Origin: Tanytarsus gracilentus
Lineage: Eukaryota > Arthropoda > Insecta > Diptera > Chironomidae
NCBI GenBank assembly: GCA_038502055.1
Contig: JAXRKN010000042.1
Span: 4,386,001 to 4,450,000 of the forward strand
Reading direction: 5' to 3'
DNA: 64,000 bases
Positions within the stretch are counted from its first letter, which is position 1, and each line of letters starts with the position of its first letter. A program made the translations under genes and the position numbers. The notes under the pieces are model-generated. The model was not told where the DNA came from. It was given only the letters and a program-made list of their open reading frames with translations, and made no database searches. Below are positions 11,070-21,076 of this stretch, one piece after another.

Positions 11070-12588
11070 TCAAAATTTCAAGGATTTTGCAAACAATGAT
11101 GCAAGCGCTTGAGTTTTATTGCCATTAAATTTTCTTAACTCCTCTATAACGGCTTGTCTGTTAAATCCATTTTTCATCAGCTCCGCGATGTCATTTTCGG
11201 AAAAACGTTCGGCAGCAGCAGCACTTTGGTCAGTGAACGAACTTGATTCACTCTTGCTATTTTCGAGAGTCTCTTGTATCTCCAACTGTTCTTGAACTTT
11301 ACGACTTTCCTCCAGCGCCTTTTGTTCTTCTTCCATTGATCCAGTGAGCCTTGCACAATCGGGTAATTCACTTTCAGTCAAAAACTGTGTCTGAGTCCCG
11401 GTTGTGCCAATTATGAGGACATTGTTCTTAAGGTCGATTGAGCATTGATGACGTTTTAGCATATCAAGACCCAACAGCATATCCATGGGCTGCTGTTCGA
11501 GAACGGAAAAACTCGAAGCCAGGTAATCATTTTCAATTTGAATTGTACACATGTGAATTCTCCCAATAATTCGCTGCACGCCCACGCCTTTTGCAATGCC
11601 AGCCCATCTTACGTCGATTAGCCGTGCTATATTGCATCTCTTTGCTGCTGCAGCGGACATGATTGTTGCTTGGGCGCCACTGTCAATGAACGCCTTCACT
11701 GGATGGCCATTTACCTTGCAATTGATATATAGCATTATTACGGTACCAAATATTTCGGGATTAAACTCGATTGCTGCTTCCATGTTGGCTTCGATATTCT
11801 TTTGTTTAATTTCCTCCGCGATTAATCGCTGCGCCTCGCTATCAAAAGGATTCGAAGTGAGCAATTTCATTTTCTGCTGCTCTTTCTGATTTTTCTGCGC
11901 ATACTGCTGACGAAGCACTTTACCAAATTCATCTGAAATATGCACACACACATGGACAAAAGTGTGATATAAATAAGTTACTTACTCACCCAACGAACCT
12001 GAGAGCATTGCTTTAAAAGTGAAAATATATAGAACACAGTAATTTAATTTTAAATTTAATATTAGGAACCTTCTGCTAGTGCTGGATTGTTTTGTTGAAG
12101 AATAGCAAGTTGGTCTGGGTTGGCGAGAAGCATATCTCGAATCATTGCTGTTTCATCTTTTGAGCTTCTGGCTCCTCCTGAAGAAGATCCACTTGGTACT
12201 TGAATTCCACTAAAGTCGAGACCACTGAATGATGAACCCTGATCCATCGGAATCGGTCCCCCATCTGTAACGTTAGTTTTAGTAAAACTTTCAAAACATT
12301 CTTACCAGACCTACATTCAGCTTTCCCAGCAATCTTCACCGAATCTCCTTCTCTGATGCCATAAGAGCTGAGTGTTTTCTTATGATCATTCAGTGCAATG
12401 TTGTTGAACACAATCACAGTCTCATTTGCAGGTAAGCCCTAAATAACAGTAGTTTAAAATATTTTTAGACATGCTAACAAAGCACTTACGGATTCAACTT
12501 CACAGAACGCCTTAAAATTCTCCAATTCTAAATCTTCGGGCACATCGAGCGTAAACGTATAATTATCTGTGGTCACTGTAACTTTCAT
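11070..12588 (-). CDS. rngo: Ddi1/Ddi2-type ubiquitin-shuttling aspartic protease
   Basis: Five exons: 12588-12490, 12438-12306, 12264-12070, 12010-11990 and 11932-11070, giving 436 residues. The family binds ubiquitylated proteins and the proteasome and cleaves ubiquitylated substrates; the fly orthologue is Rings lost. The N terminus is a ubiquitin-like domain (MKVTVTTDNYTFTLDVPEDL). The centre is a retroviral-type protease fold with active-site FIDSGAQATIMS near residue 230 and LLGLDMLKRHQCSIDL. The C terminus is a UBA domain (FSENDIAELMKNGFNRQAVIEEL). This is a cellular gene, not a retroelement. Exon 4 is only 21 bases and encodes the MLSGSL stretch needed to join LAEA to DEFGKVLR. The exon 3 donor is weak (GTTCCT). 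Confidence 0.94.
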
Positions 12589-13241
12589 TGTGACTTAAAG
12601 TTAATTTAATATCAAAAAATAAAGACTGCTATGCAAACAAAAACAAGATGATTTGCGAAAATAAAAAAATCTGAAAATGACGAGGGGGAAGGAAATTTCT
12701 TTTTACCGATTTTTAATACGGGGGGATCATAAGGATCACGAAAGCAAAAAAGCTGCTTAAATTAGCGAATATTTTCGCTCAAAAAAGCAAAGGTGAGGGG
12801 ATATTGATTTAGGCAAATTATATATTTTGTAGGCAAAACAAATTTTTCTCGGCATTTACAATGTATTTTATGTCATAAAATATTATTTCTCGACAAAAAC
12901 GGTTGAGAATTCGGCACAACGGTTCACATTAACGAACTTTTTAAATTCTTAGCGGTTGAAAGTACGAACAAAAAAATTTGGATGAAACGGATGAAACAAT
13001 ATTTTTTTATGTTGGCGTAATGTTTTCGAATTGTTGAATTAAAGCATTAATGCTATGAACTGAATTTAAATCAAAATTAATCGTTTCTTCATTTAAAGTC
13101 CTAGAGTAATCTTTTTTTGAATGCCAGCGCTTGCAATTAAGTTCCTCAAATATGAGGAGTAAGTTATATCAGTAAAGAGCTGCTTCAAATTTTTTTGTCG
13201 TTAAATTTTATTCTGATAAATTCTATGATAATTTAAATCAT
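12589..13241. other. Spacer between mRpL37 3' end and Ddi1 5' end
   Basis: It holds the Ddi1 promoter (right-to-left transcription starts near 12600) and the 3' UTR of mRpL37. AT-rich; no gene, RNA or repeat recognised. Confidence 0.5.
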
Positions 13242-15753
13242 TTAATTGCCATACAACACGCACATGGTTTTTAAAATGTTGAAATTATAATTTTCAAGCT
13301 GGGGTCGGCCATCGCTGTACTTGCATACATCATACATATCCATTATTGGCTTTCTGAACCAATAATTTTTAGTGTCGCTTTGTAAATCAAGCGTGTTAAG
13401 TTGGAAAATTCCAAATTGAACTCTCTGCTTGTCAAAATGAACTGTCTGAAGGACCACGGGTTGATTGAGCCTTGCAGCATTTTCTCCATAAACTTTTCTA
13501 GCCCATGCAGATGTAATAGCAAAAGCTTTAAGCAATGCGCGACTCTCAAACTGACTGTCGGTGACAGGCTCTTGGTATAGATTTTTCACAGTTGATCTCG
13601 AGAAATCCAATAAGACTGTGTGAGGATGCAAAGCTGATGACTCAATTGCTACATTGAATTCAACTTAATTATTGTGTTTGAAGAAAAAAATATTAACTCA
13701 CGATATTTCGATTGAAGGGGTATGTCTGCATTCAAGGGTGGCAGCGAAATTGTCGAATCAAGTGGGTCAATTTTTGGAAATGACGTTGATTTTAAATTTG
13801 ATATATTGAGAGTGTTGATGGGTCGCAGAGAAGAGATGAAAAGATCTGCCTTAACATTGAACAGTATTTTTTTGTTTGAGAAAGTAATGGGCAGTACAAA
13901 ATGCATGTCTTCTAAAACACGATGTTTTGCGGCGAGACCATAAAATCGTTCACAGTGATTAATGAGTCTGCTGGCGACGAGCAAGCTAAAAAAGTTATAA
14001 CGAAAGCAAGCGTTAAAACAAAATAGTTAAATAATATTGTATTCATACTTTTTACGCTGATCAGTTATGCCATATTCCTTTGGAAGCTTATGTTTAAAAA
14101 GGTTTTTGTGAGCAAAAAGAGCTTTTTTCTCGTATGATTTGACTTGTTCCGCATCCAAGAGATGAGATATTAAAACGGCCTGATGCATGGATCTTTCAAT
14201 GTTCGTTGGCAGTTTAATGTTATTAATCTTTGATTCTATATCACCAGAAAAGCCTTCAAACGAAACCGTATTGGTGAGAGCCTGTGCTTGCTGAACTCCG
14301 TAAACTAAGACATTAGAATCACCGTAAAAATAGTTATTCTCATAAGTTGGATCTTCGCTCATGACCAACGTCGGAGTAATGCTGTAAAATATTATTAAAA
14401 GTAGTTACAAAATATTAAACAAGTGAGGCATTATCGGTGCGCCGCGTTCTCAGTTTCACTGTTCTCTTTGCAAAAAGCTCCGCAGAACTCCGCCTTTTCC
14501 GAATAGCTTCGCTTTTAACTTATTTTAATTTTTAATTTGTATTAATGTCTTGTATTAATTTTAAAGAGACATACAACTGCATTTATTTTCCCATGGTGAA
14601 GTTAACTAAGTCACTATGTTCCATTTTCCACTGTGTTCCATTTTCAGACATGTTCCATTTTCCACCATTTTCCATTTTCCACATGTTCCATTTCCCACCA
14701 TGTTCCATTTTCCACCATGTTCTATTTTCCACCATGTTCCATTTTCCACATGTTCCATTTTCCACATGTTCCATTTCCCACCATGTTACATTTTCCACCA
14801 TGTTCCATTTCCCACCATGTTCCATTTTCCACCATGTTCCATTTTCCACCATGTTCCATTTCCCACCATGTTCCATTTTCCACCATGTTCCATTTCCCAC
14901 CATGTTCCATTTTCCACCATGTTCCATTTTCCACTATGTTCCATTTTCCACCATGTTCCATTTTTAGATACATTCCAATCGATTCCTGGTCCAATCACGA
15001 GTTCAACGATACCCATGAAGCCATAGTTCTGAAAAATGGACATTATGGCTGTCCGTGGCACGACCTATGGTCACGACTCGAAAAATCCTTAGTGCCTGCT
15101 CATATAGTACCTCAGTCACATATAAACTCTCGACGCTCAAAAAAAATTTCATTAACTCTCAAAAAAATTCTTACTCTCACGATGAAAAATTCTCACCACG
15201 TGTTTCTCTCTCCCATACAAACTTATTTATTTAATTTAATTAACTTTTATGAGTTTGCGAAAATTTTGTAGTAGCAGGTAGTCTTCTTCTCAATTAGCAG
15301 AATTAAATAAAAAAAATTTGAAGAAAATCCGTTGATCCGTGCGACCTGTAGACCGCGTACAAAAAACGTCGCCCGGATGCTAACAGCACTCTTTTGACGA
15401 TCCTGCCTGACCTGGGCCATAGATCATACAAGTGTGCATACTTTTTAGATTCGTAATTCGATGGCCTTACATGTGGCAAAAGTTCTAGATCGAAATAAGG
15501 CTTTTTGAAGGCAGCAGGTGACAAAGAGAGTTTTCTCTCAAGATCGAAAACAATATATAGCGAAGCTATAAAATACTTACGGGTGAAATTTTTTCGGATT
15601 GAGATAATCAGTTGCATCGTTGACGACAAAGCCTCGCTGTTGTAAATTCATCTTGACACCCGTTTCGAGGATATTTCGCTTGCCTTGGATTTTCCATTTG
15701 ATCTTTTGCAACCAGCCATTATGAATTTTCAGAAGAGTATTTGTAAGCCTCAT
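13242..15753 (-). CDS. mRpL37: Mitochondrial large-subunit ribosomal protein mL37
   Basis: Four exons: 15753-15581, 14381-14049, 13985-13702 and 13648-13242, giving 398 residues (human 423). It is a metazoan-specific protein of the mitoribosome large subunit. The N terminus is basic and amphipathic (MRLTNTLLKIHNGWLQKIKW), consistent with mitochondrial import. The C-terminal part is diagnostic: RLNQPVVLQTVHFDKQRVQF then GIFQLNTLDL matches the mL37/mS30 family core. Intron 1 is about 1.2 kb because it contains an inverted repeat element (14430-15575) whose end lies only about ten bases from the exon 1 donor. Confidence 0.88.
14430..15575 (-). mobile_element. Inverted family-B repeat element in mRpL37 intron 1
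   Basis: Read on the minus strand, it begins with the hairpin TATAGC-TTC-GCTATA (15570-15556). A leader follows that includes a segment at about 15040-15120 (CCGTGGCACGACCTATGG on the plus strand) shared with 31.1 kb. Then come one 120-bp unit (about 14970-15040, ATCGATTCCTGG), the 17-bp array, and a terminal region near 14495 with GAATAGCTTCGC, similar to the 3' end at 5450. The left boundary is approximate. No coding capacity. Confidence 0.65.
14614..14965 (+). repeat. 17-bp tandem array, about 20 units
   Basis: Unit TTCCATTTTCCACCATG with a TTTCCC variant, repeated through about 350 bases. Because 17 is not a multiple of three, all three frames stay open and encode the same 17-residue Phe/His/Ser/Pro period, giving spurious ORFs on both strands. 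It is the reverse complement of the purine-rich unit at 9290-9625. Confidence 0.93.
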
Positions 15754-15895
15754 GATTTTTTTCGCACGTTTTAAGTGATTGTTTTGTTTTCAACTTGTCC
15801 GACTGTCAAAAAAACTTTACGAACACAATCAAAGCATATTTTATTATTGAAAAGCTCTTTATTCTAAACTCTATTTTTCTCATAAATTTTTAATG

Positions 15896-16365
15896 TTAAT
15901 TTTCATTATTCTCATCCTTATTGAAATTCAATGCTATTTTTGTTAATGCCTCAAAAGTTGCAGGTTCAAATGCAGCTAGATTTGCCAATGACATTCTATT
16001 CAACTGGATGTTATTTCTCATCAGACCATTACTCAAGACATAATAGGAATTTATAGGATTTTGAAAATGCTGTTCAGCTCCTGCCGTAATTCTCTGTGTC
16101 CACAACTCTCTAATATCCTCTTTTTTTAATGATCTACTCTTTGTGGCATAAACCAATGCTCGATGAACTGATCGAATTGCAATGGAATAACAATTTCTTC
16201 GGCGGCCATAAAAATTCTAGAAATACAAAAATATGGTTAAATTTCAACTTTTTGAAATATTCATTCAAAACTGTTTACGGCTGCGAGTTTGAAGATTTTT
16301 CGCTTGCGCCACCACTCATCGGGTCCACGGGCTCGTGTTAGATTAAGGGCAGTTAGAAAAACCAT
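15896..16365 (-). CDS. mRpL20: Mitochondrial large-subunit ribosomal protein bL20m
   Basis: Two exons: 16365-16279 and 16216-15896, with a 62-base intron, giving 135 residues (human 149). It is a structural rRNA-binding protein of the mitoribosome. The N terminus reads MVFLTALNLTRARGPDEWWR, as in animal bL20m, followed by RKRKIFKLAA, then FYGRRRNCYSIAIRSVHRAL and YATKSRSLKKEDIRELW, the L20 core. The exon 1 donor GTAAAC is acceptable and phase 0 on both sides. It is head-to-head with PSMD5. Confidence 0.92.
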
Positions 16366-16777
16366 TTTTTTTATAATTTTCGTGCAGCCGTATAAAATTT
16401 TATTTGCTCTCTCTCTCTCTTTCTCTCTCTTTTTCTCACTTTAAAATGTGCGGGATGTTTTAAAAAAAATTTCAAAACCCACTCGTTGGTGTTGCCGCGT
16501 AACTCAACTTTTCAGATCAGTATTTGAAAATCAAGTGCATAAAAAATGAATTTAAGTCAATCTGGACATTTTGGTTAATCCAAATTGAAAATTCTGAAAT
16601 TTTGTTACAGAAAAATTATCTCAGGCCCCTGCAGGGGCTGAGATCTCGATGGAACAGACGGACGGACGGACGGACGGAAAGATGAGCATATAAGTGTTAC
16701 CACAACTTTGTTGGTTTCGCAAAAATAGTCAAATCATTTTAAAAGGCGACGGTGAAACAAAATTGTTTTAAAGCGTG
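16366..16777. promoter_or_regulatory. Short divergent promoter of mRpL20 and PSMD5, invaded by a repeat
   Basis: Only 412 bases separate the two start codons. A CT-rich run (about 16405-16438) lies on the mRpL20 side. A family-A element takes up most of the rest, so at least part of one gene's 5' region must be element-derived. Confidence 0.6.
16463..16726 (-). mobile_element. Short inverted family-A element with both ends
   Basis: The 3' end on the minus strand is GGCAACACCAACGAGTGGGT (16493-16474). The 5' end is GCGAAACCAACAAAGTTGTG followed by GTAACACTTATATGCTCATC and CCGTCCGTCC (16720 down to about 16665). It is about 264 bases with no tandem-repeat core, so it is an internal deletion derivative of the longer copies. 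Confidence 0.75.
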
Positions 16778-18379
16778 ATGGAAGAGATTTTGATTAATGT
16801 TATAAATGCATCGATAAGAAAAGCTGAGGAGGATATCGAAAATGAGAGAGAAATCATTAATTTACTGGATACTTTGGCAATTTTAATGAAAAATTCAAAT
16901 TCAACTGAAGTCATAGGAAGAATTTTGTCAAAAAATTTGCTGAAAGCTCTGGATTTTTTTGAATCGCCGTAAGTTGTTTAAAATTTTCTAACAAATTTTC
17001 GAAAAATAATAATTAAATTTAGGCGTATTAAGGAGAGGACAGTCGAAATTGTGGAGGATACTTTTTCCTACTTTGATGTGGATACACCTGAATATTTTAA
17101 TTACATTCAAATACCGTTAGATGCGGGATGTTTTGAAAAGGTGGCTTTAGAGAAGCTTTTAAGTGATTTCTCTCATAAATTGATACCGCCAAATGAAATC
17201 AAGACAAAGTTGATCACTTTACTCTTCTCTAAAGACACATCCATTGCATCAACGAGCGAGTCAATAATGATCAAGCTTTATCACATGGAAGACTTACGAT
17301 GCATTCAAAATTTTACTGATGAACTTTTTTCAAAGATAAATCATGAAATCAAGACAAAGTCGTCAAATGCTGAACAAGTGTGTCGCATTCTTGAAGTCGC
17401 AGGTATTAATTGATTTAAATCATGTCTGTTTGTATAGTAATGAATTTATATAATGGCTTTTCCAGTTCAGGTATCATTAAAAAGTAATGAACACCTCAGA
17501 CAAATGGAAGAGATCATCAAGCTCTGCCTCACAAATTCACAATACACCGATGACATCTTGTTTCAAATGAATATTATTGAAATTCTGCAAAATCTCTTAA
17601 ATTCGAATCATGGATTTGAATATCTTGCGAGAAATGGAATATTGAAGCATTATGCCGAGCAAATTTTGAGACCCGATAAATCACTGCTCGCACCCGGTAT
17701 CATGCGATTTTTCACTCATGCCGCTGTTGGAAATCCGAGAATCATTTTAAATGAATATTCAGGCCTTGTTGAACTACTTTTGACAACAATAAGAGACGAC
17801 GATAGCTATCAAGTTGTCACTCTCGAGACTCTTGGACAAATTTTCCTCACAAATGATAGCAAGAGAATTCTGCATGAAAAGTACGACACTTTGTGCTGTG
17901 AGACGTTAAAAAAGCTCTTTCTAAGCATCTCCAACAGTCCGACCAACATCAAAATACGCATTTTTGAATGCTTTGAGAAGGTTTTCTCAACAGACGACGA
18001 TGCCAACGTGAACAATCAAATATCTTACATATGTGAGCGATGGTTACACGAATCAAATATTACCTTTAATACACTGCTAGACTATTGTAAGCAGCCGTTC
18101 AAAGATATTTCGCTCGCCTCATTTGGGCTAATTAATTCATTGATTACCTTCTCCTTTGGTCGTATTGCTATCGCACAGACTGGAGGGTTTGTAGAATTCC
18201 TGCTCGATAGAAGCAACTCCATCTCATCGTATGATGTTGCAATGATGAAATATAAAATCGTCACTAGGCTCTCCTTAGCTACGGAATTTGATGTAACGAC
18301 AATTAATTTCTTCGCAAATTACGTTAGAAATGGTGCAATTTATAACGATCAGAATTTAACAGCTGTAGATTTTGAATAA
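16778..18379 (+). CDS. PSMD5: 26S proteasome regulatory particle assembly chaperone PSMD5/S5b
   Basis: Three exons: 16778-16968, 17023-17402 and 17466-18379, giving 494 residues (human 504). The family is an all-helical ARM/HEAT-repeat chaperone that helps assemble the 19S base with Rpt1-Rpt2-Rpn1. Predicted helices run throughout with no catalytic motif. The ending TTINFFANYVRNGAIYNDQN and LTAVDFE resembles the conserved PSMD5 C terminus. The ATG at 16778 was taken because an earlier in-frame GTG is not a plausible eukaryotic start. The identification rests on overall similarity to a divergent family. Confidence 0.82.
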
Positions 18380-18566
18380 AAACGAATAATTTTTGCAACG
18401 GATATAATATTTTTGAATATTTGACGGACGGCCAATTTTGAACAAACAATTTGATTCTTTTTTTTAAAAGTTTTACATACGAGGGAAGCAAGCATTTGGT
18501 TGGAAAATCATAAAAAAAACTAATTTTGAAATTAGTAGAGGAAATAACGAGATATAAACACAGTCC

Positions 18567-19931
18567 ATGGCTTGTAAGTGATGAATGGATGCGAGTAAAG
18601 TGACCCAATGTTCTGGAAATAAATGTTTACTTCATTTATTTCATGTTCGATTTTGAAAAAATTTAAGAGCTTAATTTTATACACCAATCTAGACTCAAAC
18701 AACGGAAGCGGTAATCGAGGACCACGCAGTTATGGGTATGTATGAATGGTTATGTGATAAATATCAACTAAACTATAAGTAGCATAATTAGAATAACTAG
18801 AAACCTTACTCGCTCTAAATCTAAAGCTATTTTAAAAAAGTTTTAAAATGTTGTTGATAAATTTATTATTTAGTGGTGGCGGCGGCGGAGGAGGATACAA
18901 TTCCGGCTATGATAGAGGTGGTAAGTCCTCAATTCATTTTTATGCTATGTAAATTTTTGAAAATTAATAATTCTAGGTGATAGAGATAGCTCTGTAATGA
19001 TACAGGATGATACAATATTTGTTAGCGGAATGAGTGCTGAAGTTTCAGAAGCTGACATTGCTGATCATTTTGGAGCCATTGGAATTATTAAGGTATAATG
19101 AGTTACTAAATTGTAAACTAAATGCTATAAAAAGTTTTAACTGCAGAAGGATAAGCGTACGCAGAAACCAAAAATTTGGATCTACAAAGACAAACAGACA
19201 GGTGGCTCAAAAGGCGAATGTACCATTACCTATGATGATGCACACACAGCAACTTCGGCAATCGAGTGGTTCGATGGAAAGGAATTTAATGGCAGTGTAG
19301 TGAAGGTTCAATTGGCACAGCGGAATTCAAGCGCATCATGGCAGCAGAAGGGTGGACCAGGTGGAGGAAAAAAATTTGGATCAGGCGGAATGGGAGGAGG
19401 TCCATTTAGTTTTAGATTATAAAATTTTAAATTTTAACTTTATTTTTTTCAAACTAATTAGGTCAAGGTCCTCGCAGTTTCGGCGGTGCATCATCACATA
19501 ATCAATCAGAACCAAGAAGAGGAGGAGGTTCAGGTGGCAGCGCTGGGGTTGGACAATCGCGTGAAGGAGATTGGGTTTGCTCAGGTATGTTGGAATATAA
19601 AATTTTATTTAAACTGATGTAATTTTAAAAACTAATTCGATGTCTAAAGTTTTGCAAAAAAAACATATATAGAAAAAGAAAAACTCTTGTAATAAAATTC
19701 GGAAATTATCTTCATTCAACAGACTGCTCAAATAAAAATTTTGCTTGGCGTAATGAATGTAATCGCTGCAAGAACCCACGATCCGATAGCGGTAATTCGA
19801 GTTCAGTGCCTCGAAACATGTCTTCTCAACGTGACCGTGGCGATGGCGGCGGAAATTATCGTGGAAACTTTAATCAAGGACCAATGCGAGGTTCTGGGCC
19901 GTCAGGAGGAAATCGCCAGCGCCCGTATTAA
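18567..19931 (+). CDS. caz: Cabeza, FUS/EWS/TAF15-family RNA-binding protein
   Basis: Seven exons: 18567-18573, 18693-18735, 18874-18920, 18977-19092, 19147-19399, 19462-19584 and 19723-19931, giving 265 residues (fly caz about 400). It is a nuclear RNA-binding protein in transcription and splicing. An N-terminal Gly/Ser/Tyr tract leads to an RRM (DDTIFVSGMSAEVSEADIAD, KPKIWIYKDKQTGGSKGE), an RGG-like linker and a RanBP2 zinc finger (DWVCSDCSNKNFAWRNECNR). The C terminus RQRPY resembles the transportin-binding PY signal. The first coding exon contributes only MA plus one base; it is the least certain part. The N-terminal low-complexity region is very short. The exon 5 donor is weak (GTCCAT); reading through it gives a stop within a few codons. 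Confidence 0.88.
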
Positions 19932-21076
19932 CTTAATAATTGATAAGATTTATATTCGTATGTCAACCTAAAATGAGGATCTTATGTAAAATGCGCATTT
20001 TCCATTCTGAATTCGTTTGCAACCTTCTCCAATTTAAAGCGCGCAAAGAAAAAATTCTTGAATAAAAAAGTAAGACAAAATAAAAAAAATTTGTAATTAC
20101 TAATTTGTTTTGTTTCTATCCATATAAATTCTTTAAATTTCAAAATATCCAAAAAATTTGTTTTGTCATCTAAAAAATTGATTGCTAAACGGTGTTGCCA
20201 TTTTCAATAGATTCGCGGAATATATGTTTTTTTCGAGGCATCGTTCTAGAAATAAACATTTCTGAATTTTTTCAAATAAATTTTTGAATTTTAGACCTCG
20301 GCTTTCTTTTCTTTCAGTTTCTCAATAATTATTATTGCTGGAACTGTTTTTTATAATTTATGCATTGTCAATCTCAAACGGTTATCTGCTCTAAATATAT
20401 TTCATATTAATTTTAAGATGGCTCTAATGGCCAGTTTGTAGGGTTTAACTAGGCCTAACATTTAAGTATAGTTTTTGATGTTGTACAATGTATTGGCATT
20501 AGGGTCCGAAAACAGGTTTTGGAAAAATTCAAAAGTAACATATAGCAAAGCTATAAATAAAACTAAAACTTTGAGGCGAAAATTAGTATTAACATCTTTT
20601 ATAGCAAAGATTTTAAATCGATAATATTTATTAGGTATTTAAGTCGAGTAAAATGAATCGAATTAAATCCCTTATATAATTTATGTATATATCTCAAACA
20701 ACTCATTTTAATTCAAAAAAATCGATTTTATGAATTTCTTCACATATTTTTATACAATCATGACCTTATTCAAAAAAATGTAATTGAATTTGTGACAATA
20801 TTAAATGATTTTTTCGCGGTGAGAAGAAAAAATGCTTGAATATGAAATAAATATGTCTACTTTAATTTTTCGTTGAAAAAAATTAAAATTTAAATGAATA
20901 CTTACCTATGAATGATTTAAATAAGGAAAGTCTTGAAATGACAAGGACATCAAAAGAAAAAATCATAGATCTTTGAGCGACGTTCTCAAAATTTTTATTT
21001 CATTTTTTTACATGCTGAGTTTCTTTTACCTGGTTGATGTTCCAGAATAATGGTATTTTCAATAAAGTTTCGACAT
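19932..21076. other. Convergent 3' spacer between caz and Ets96B
   Basis: It contains the caz 3' UTR with AATAAA-type signals near 20060-20090, a family-B element (20183-20556) and AT-rich sequence up to the Ets96B stop. No gene recognised. Confidence 0.55.
20183..20556 (-). mobile_element. Inverted family-B element, short copy with both ends
   Basis: On the minus strand it starts with ATAGC-TTT-GCTAT at about 20556-20541. The leader follows (CCTGTTTTCGGACCCTAATG, TACAATGT), as at 3050-3110. It finishes with ATGGCAACACCGTTTAGCAA near 20185, matching ATGGCAACGCCGTTTGCAGA at 5465. About 370 bases and no tandem core. Confidence 0.7.

Noticed and set aside
11600..11720. Retroviral-type aspartic protease motif (DSGA) as a sign of a retroelement
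   Set aside because: It sits within a complete Ddi1 gene with ubiquitin-like and UBA domains, where this protease fold is a normal cellular domain.
14545..15271. Large overlapping ORFs of 110-212 codons, rich in Phe, His and Pro, or Met, Glu, His and Gly
   Set aside because: They are translations of a 17-bp tandem repeat. All three frames on both strands stay open with a 17-residue period, so there is no evidence of protein selection.
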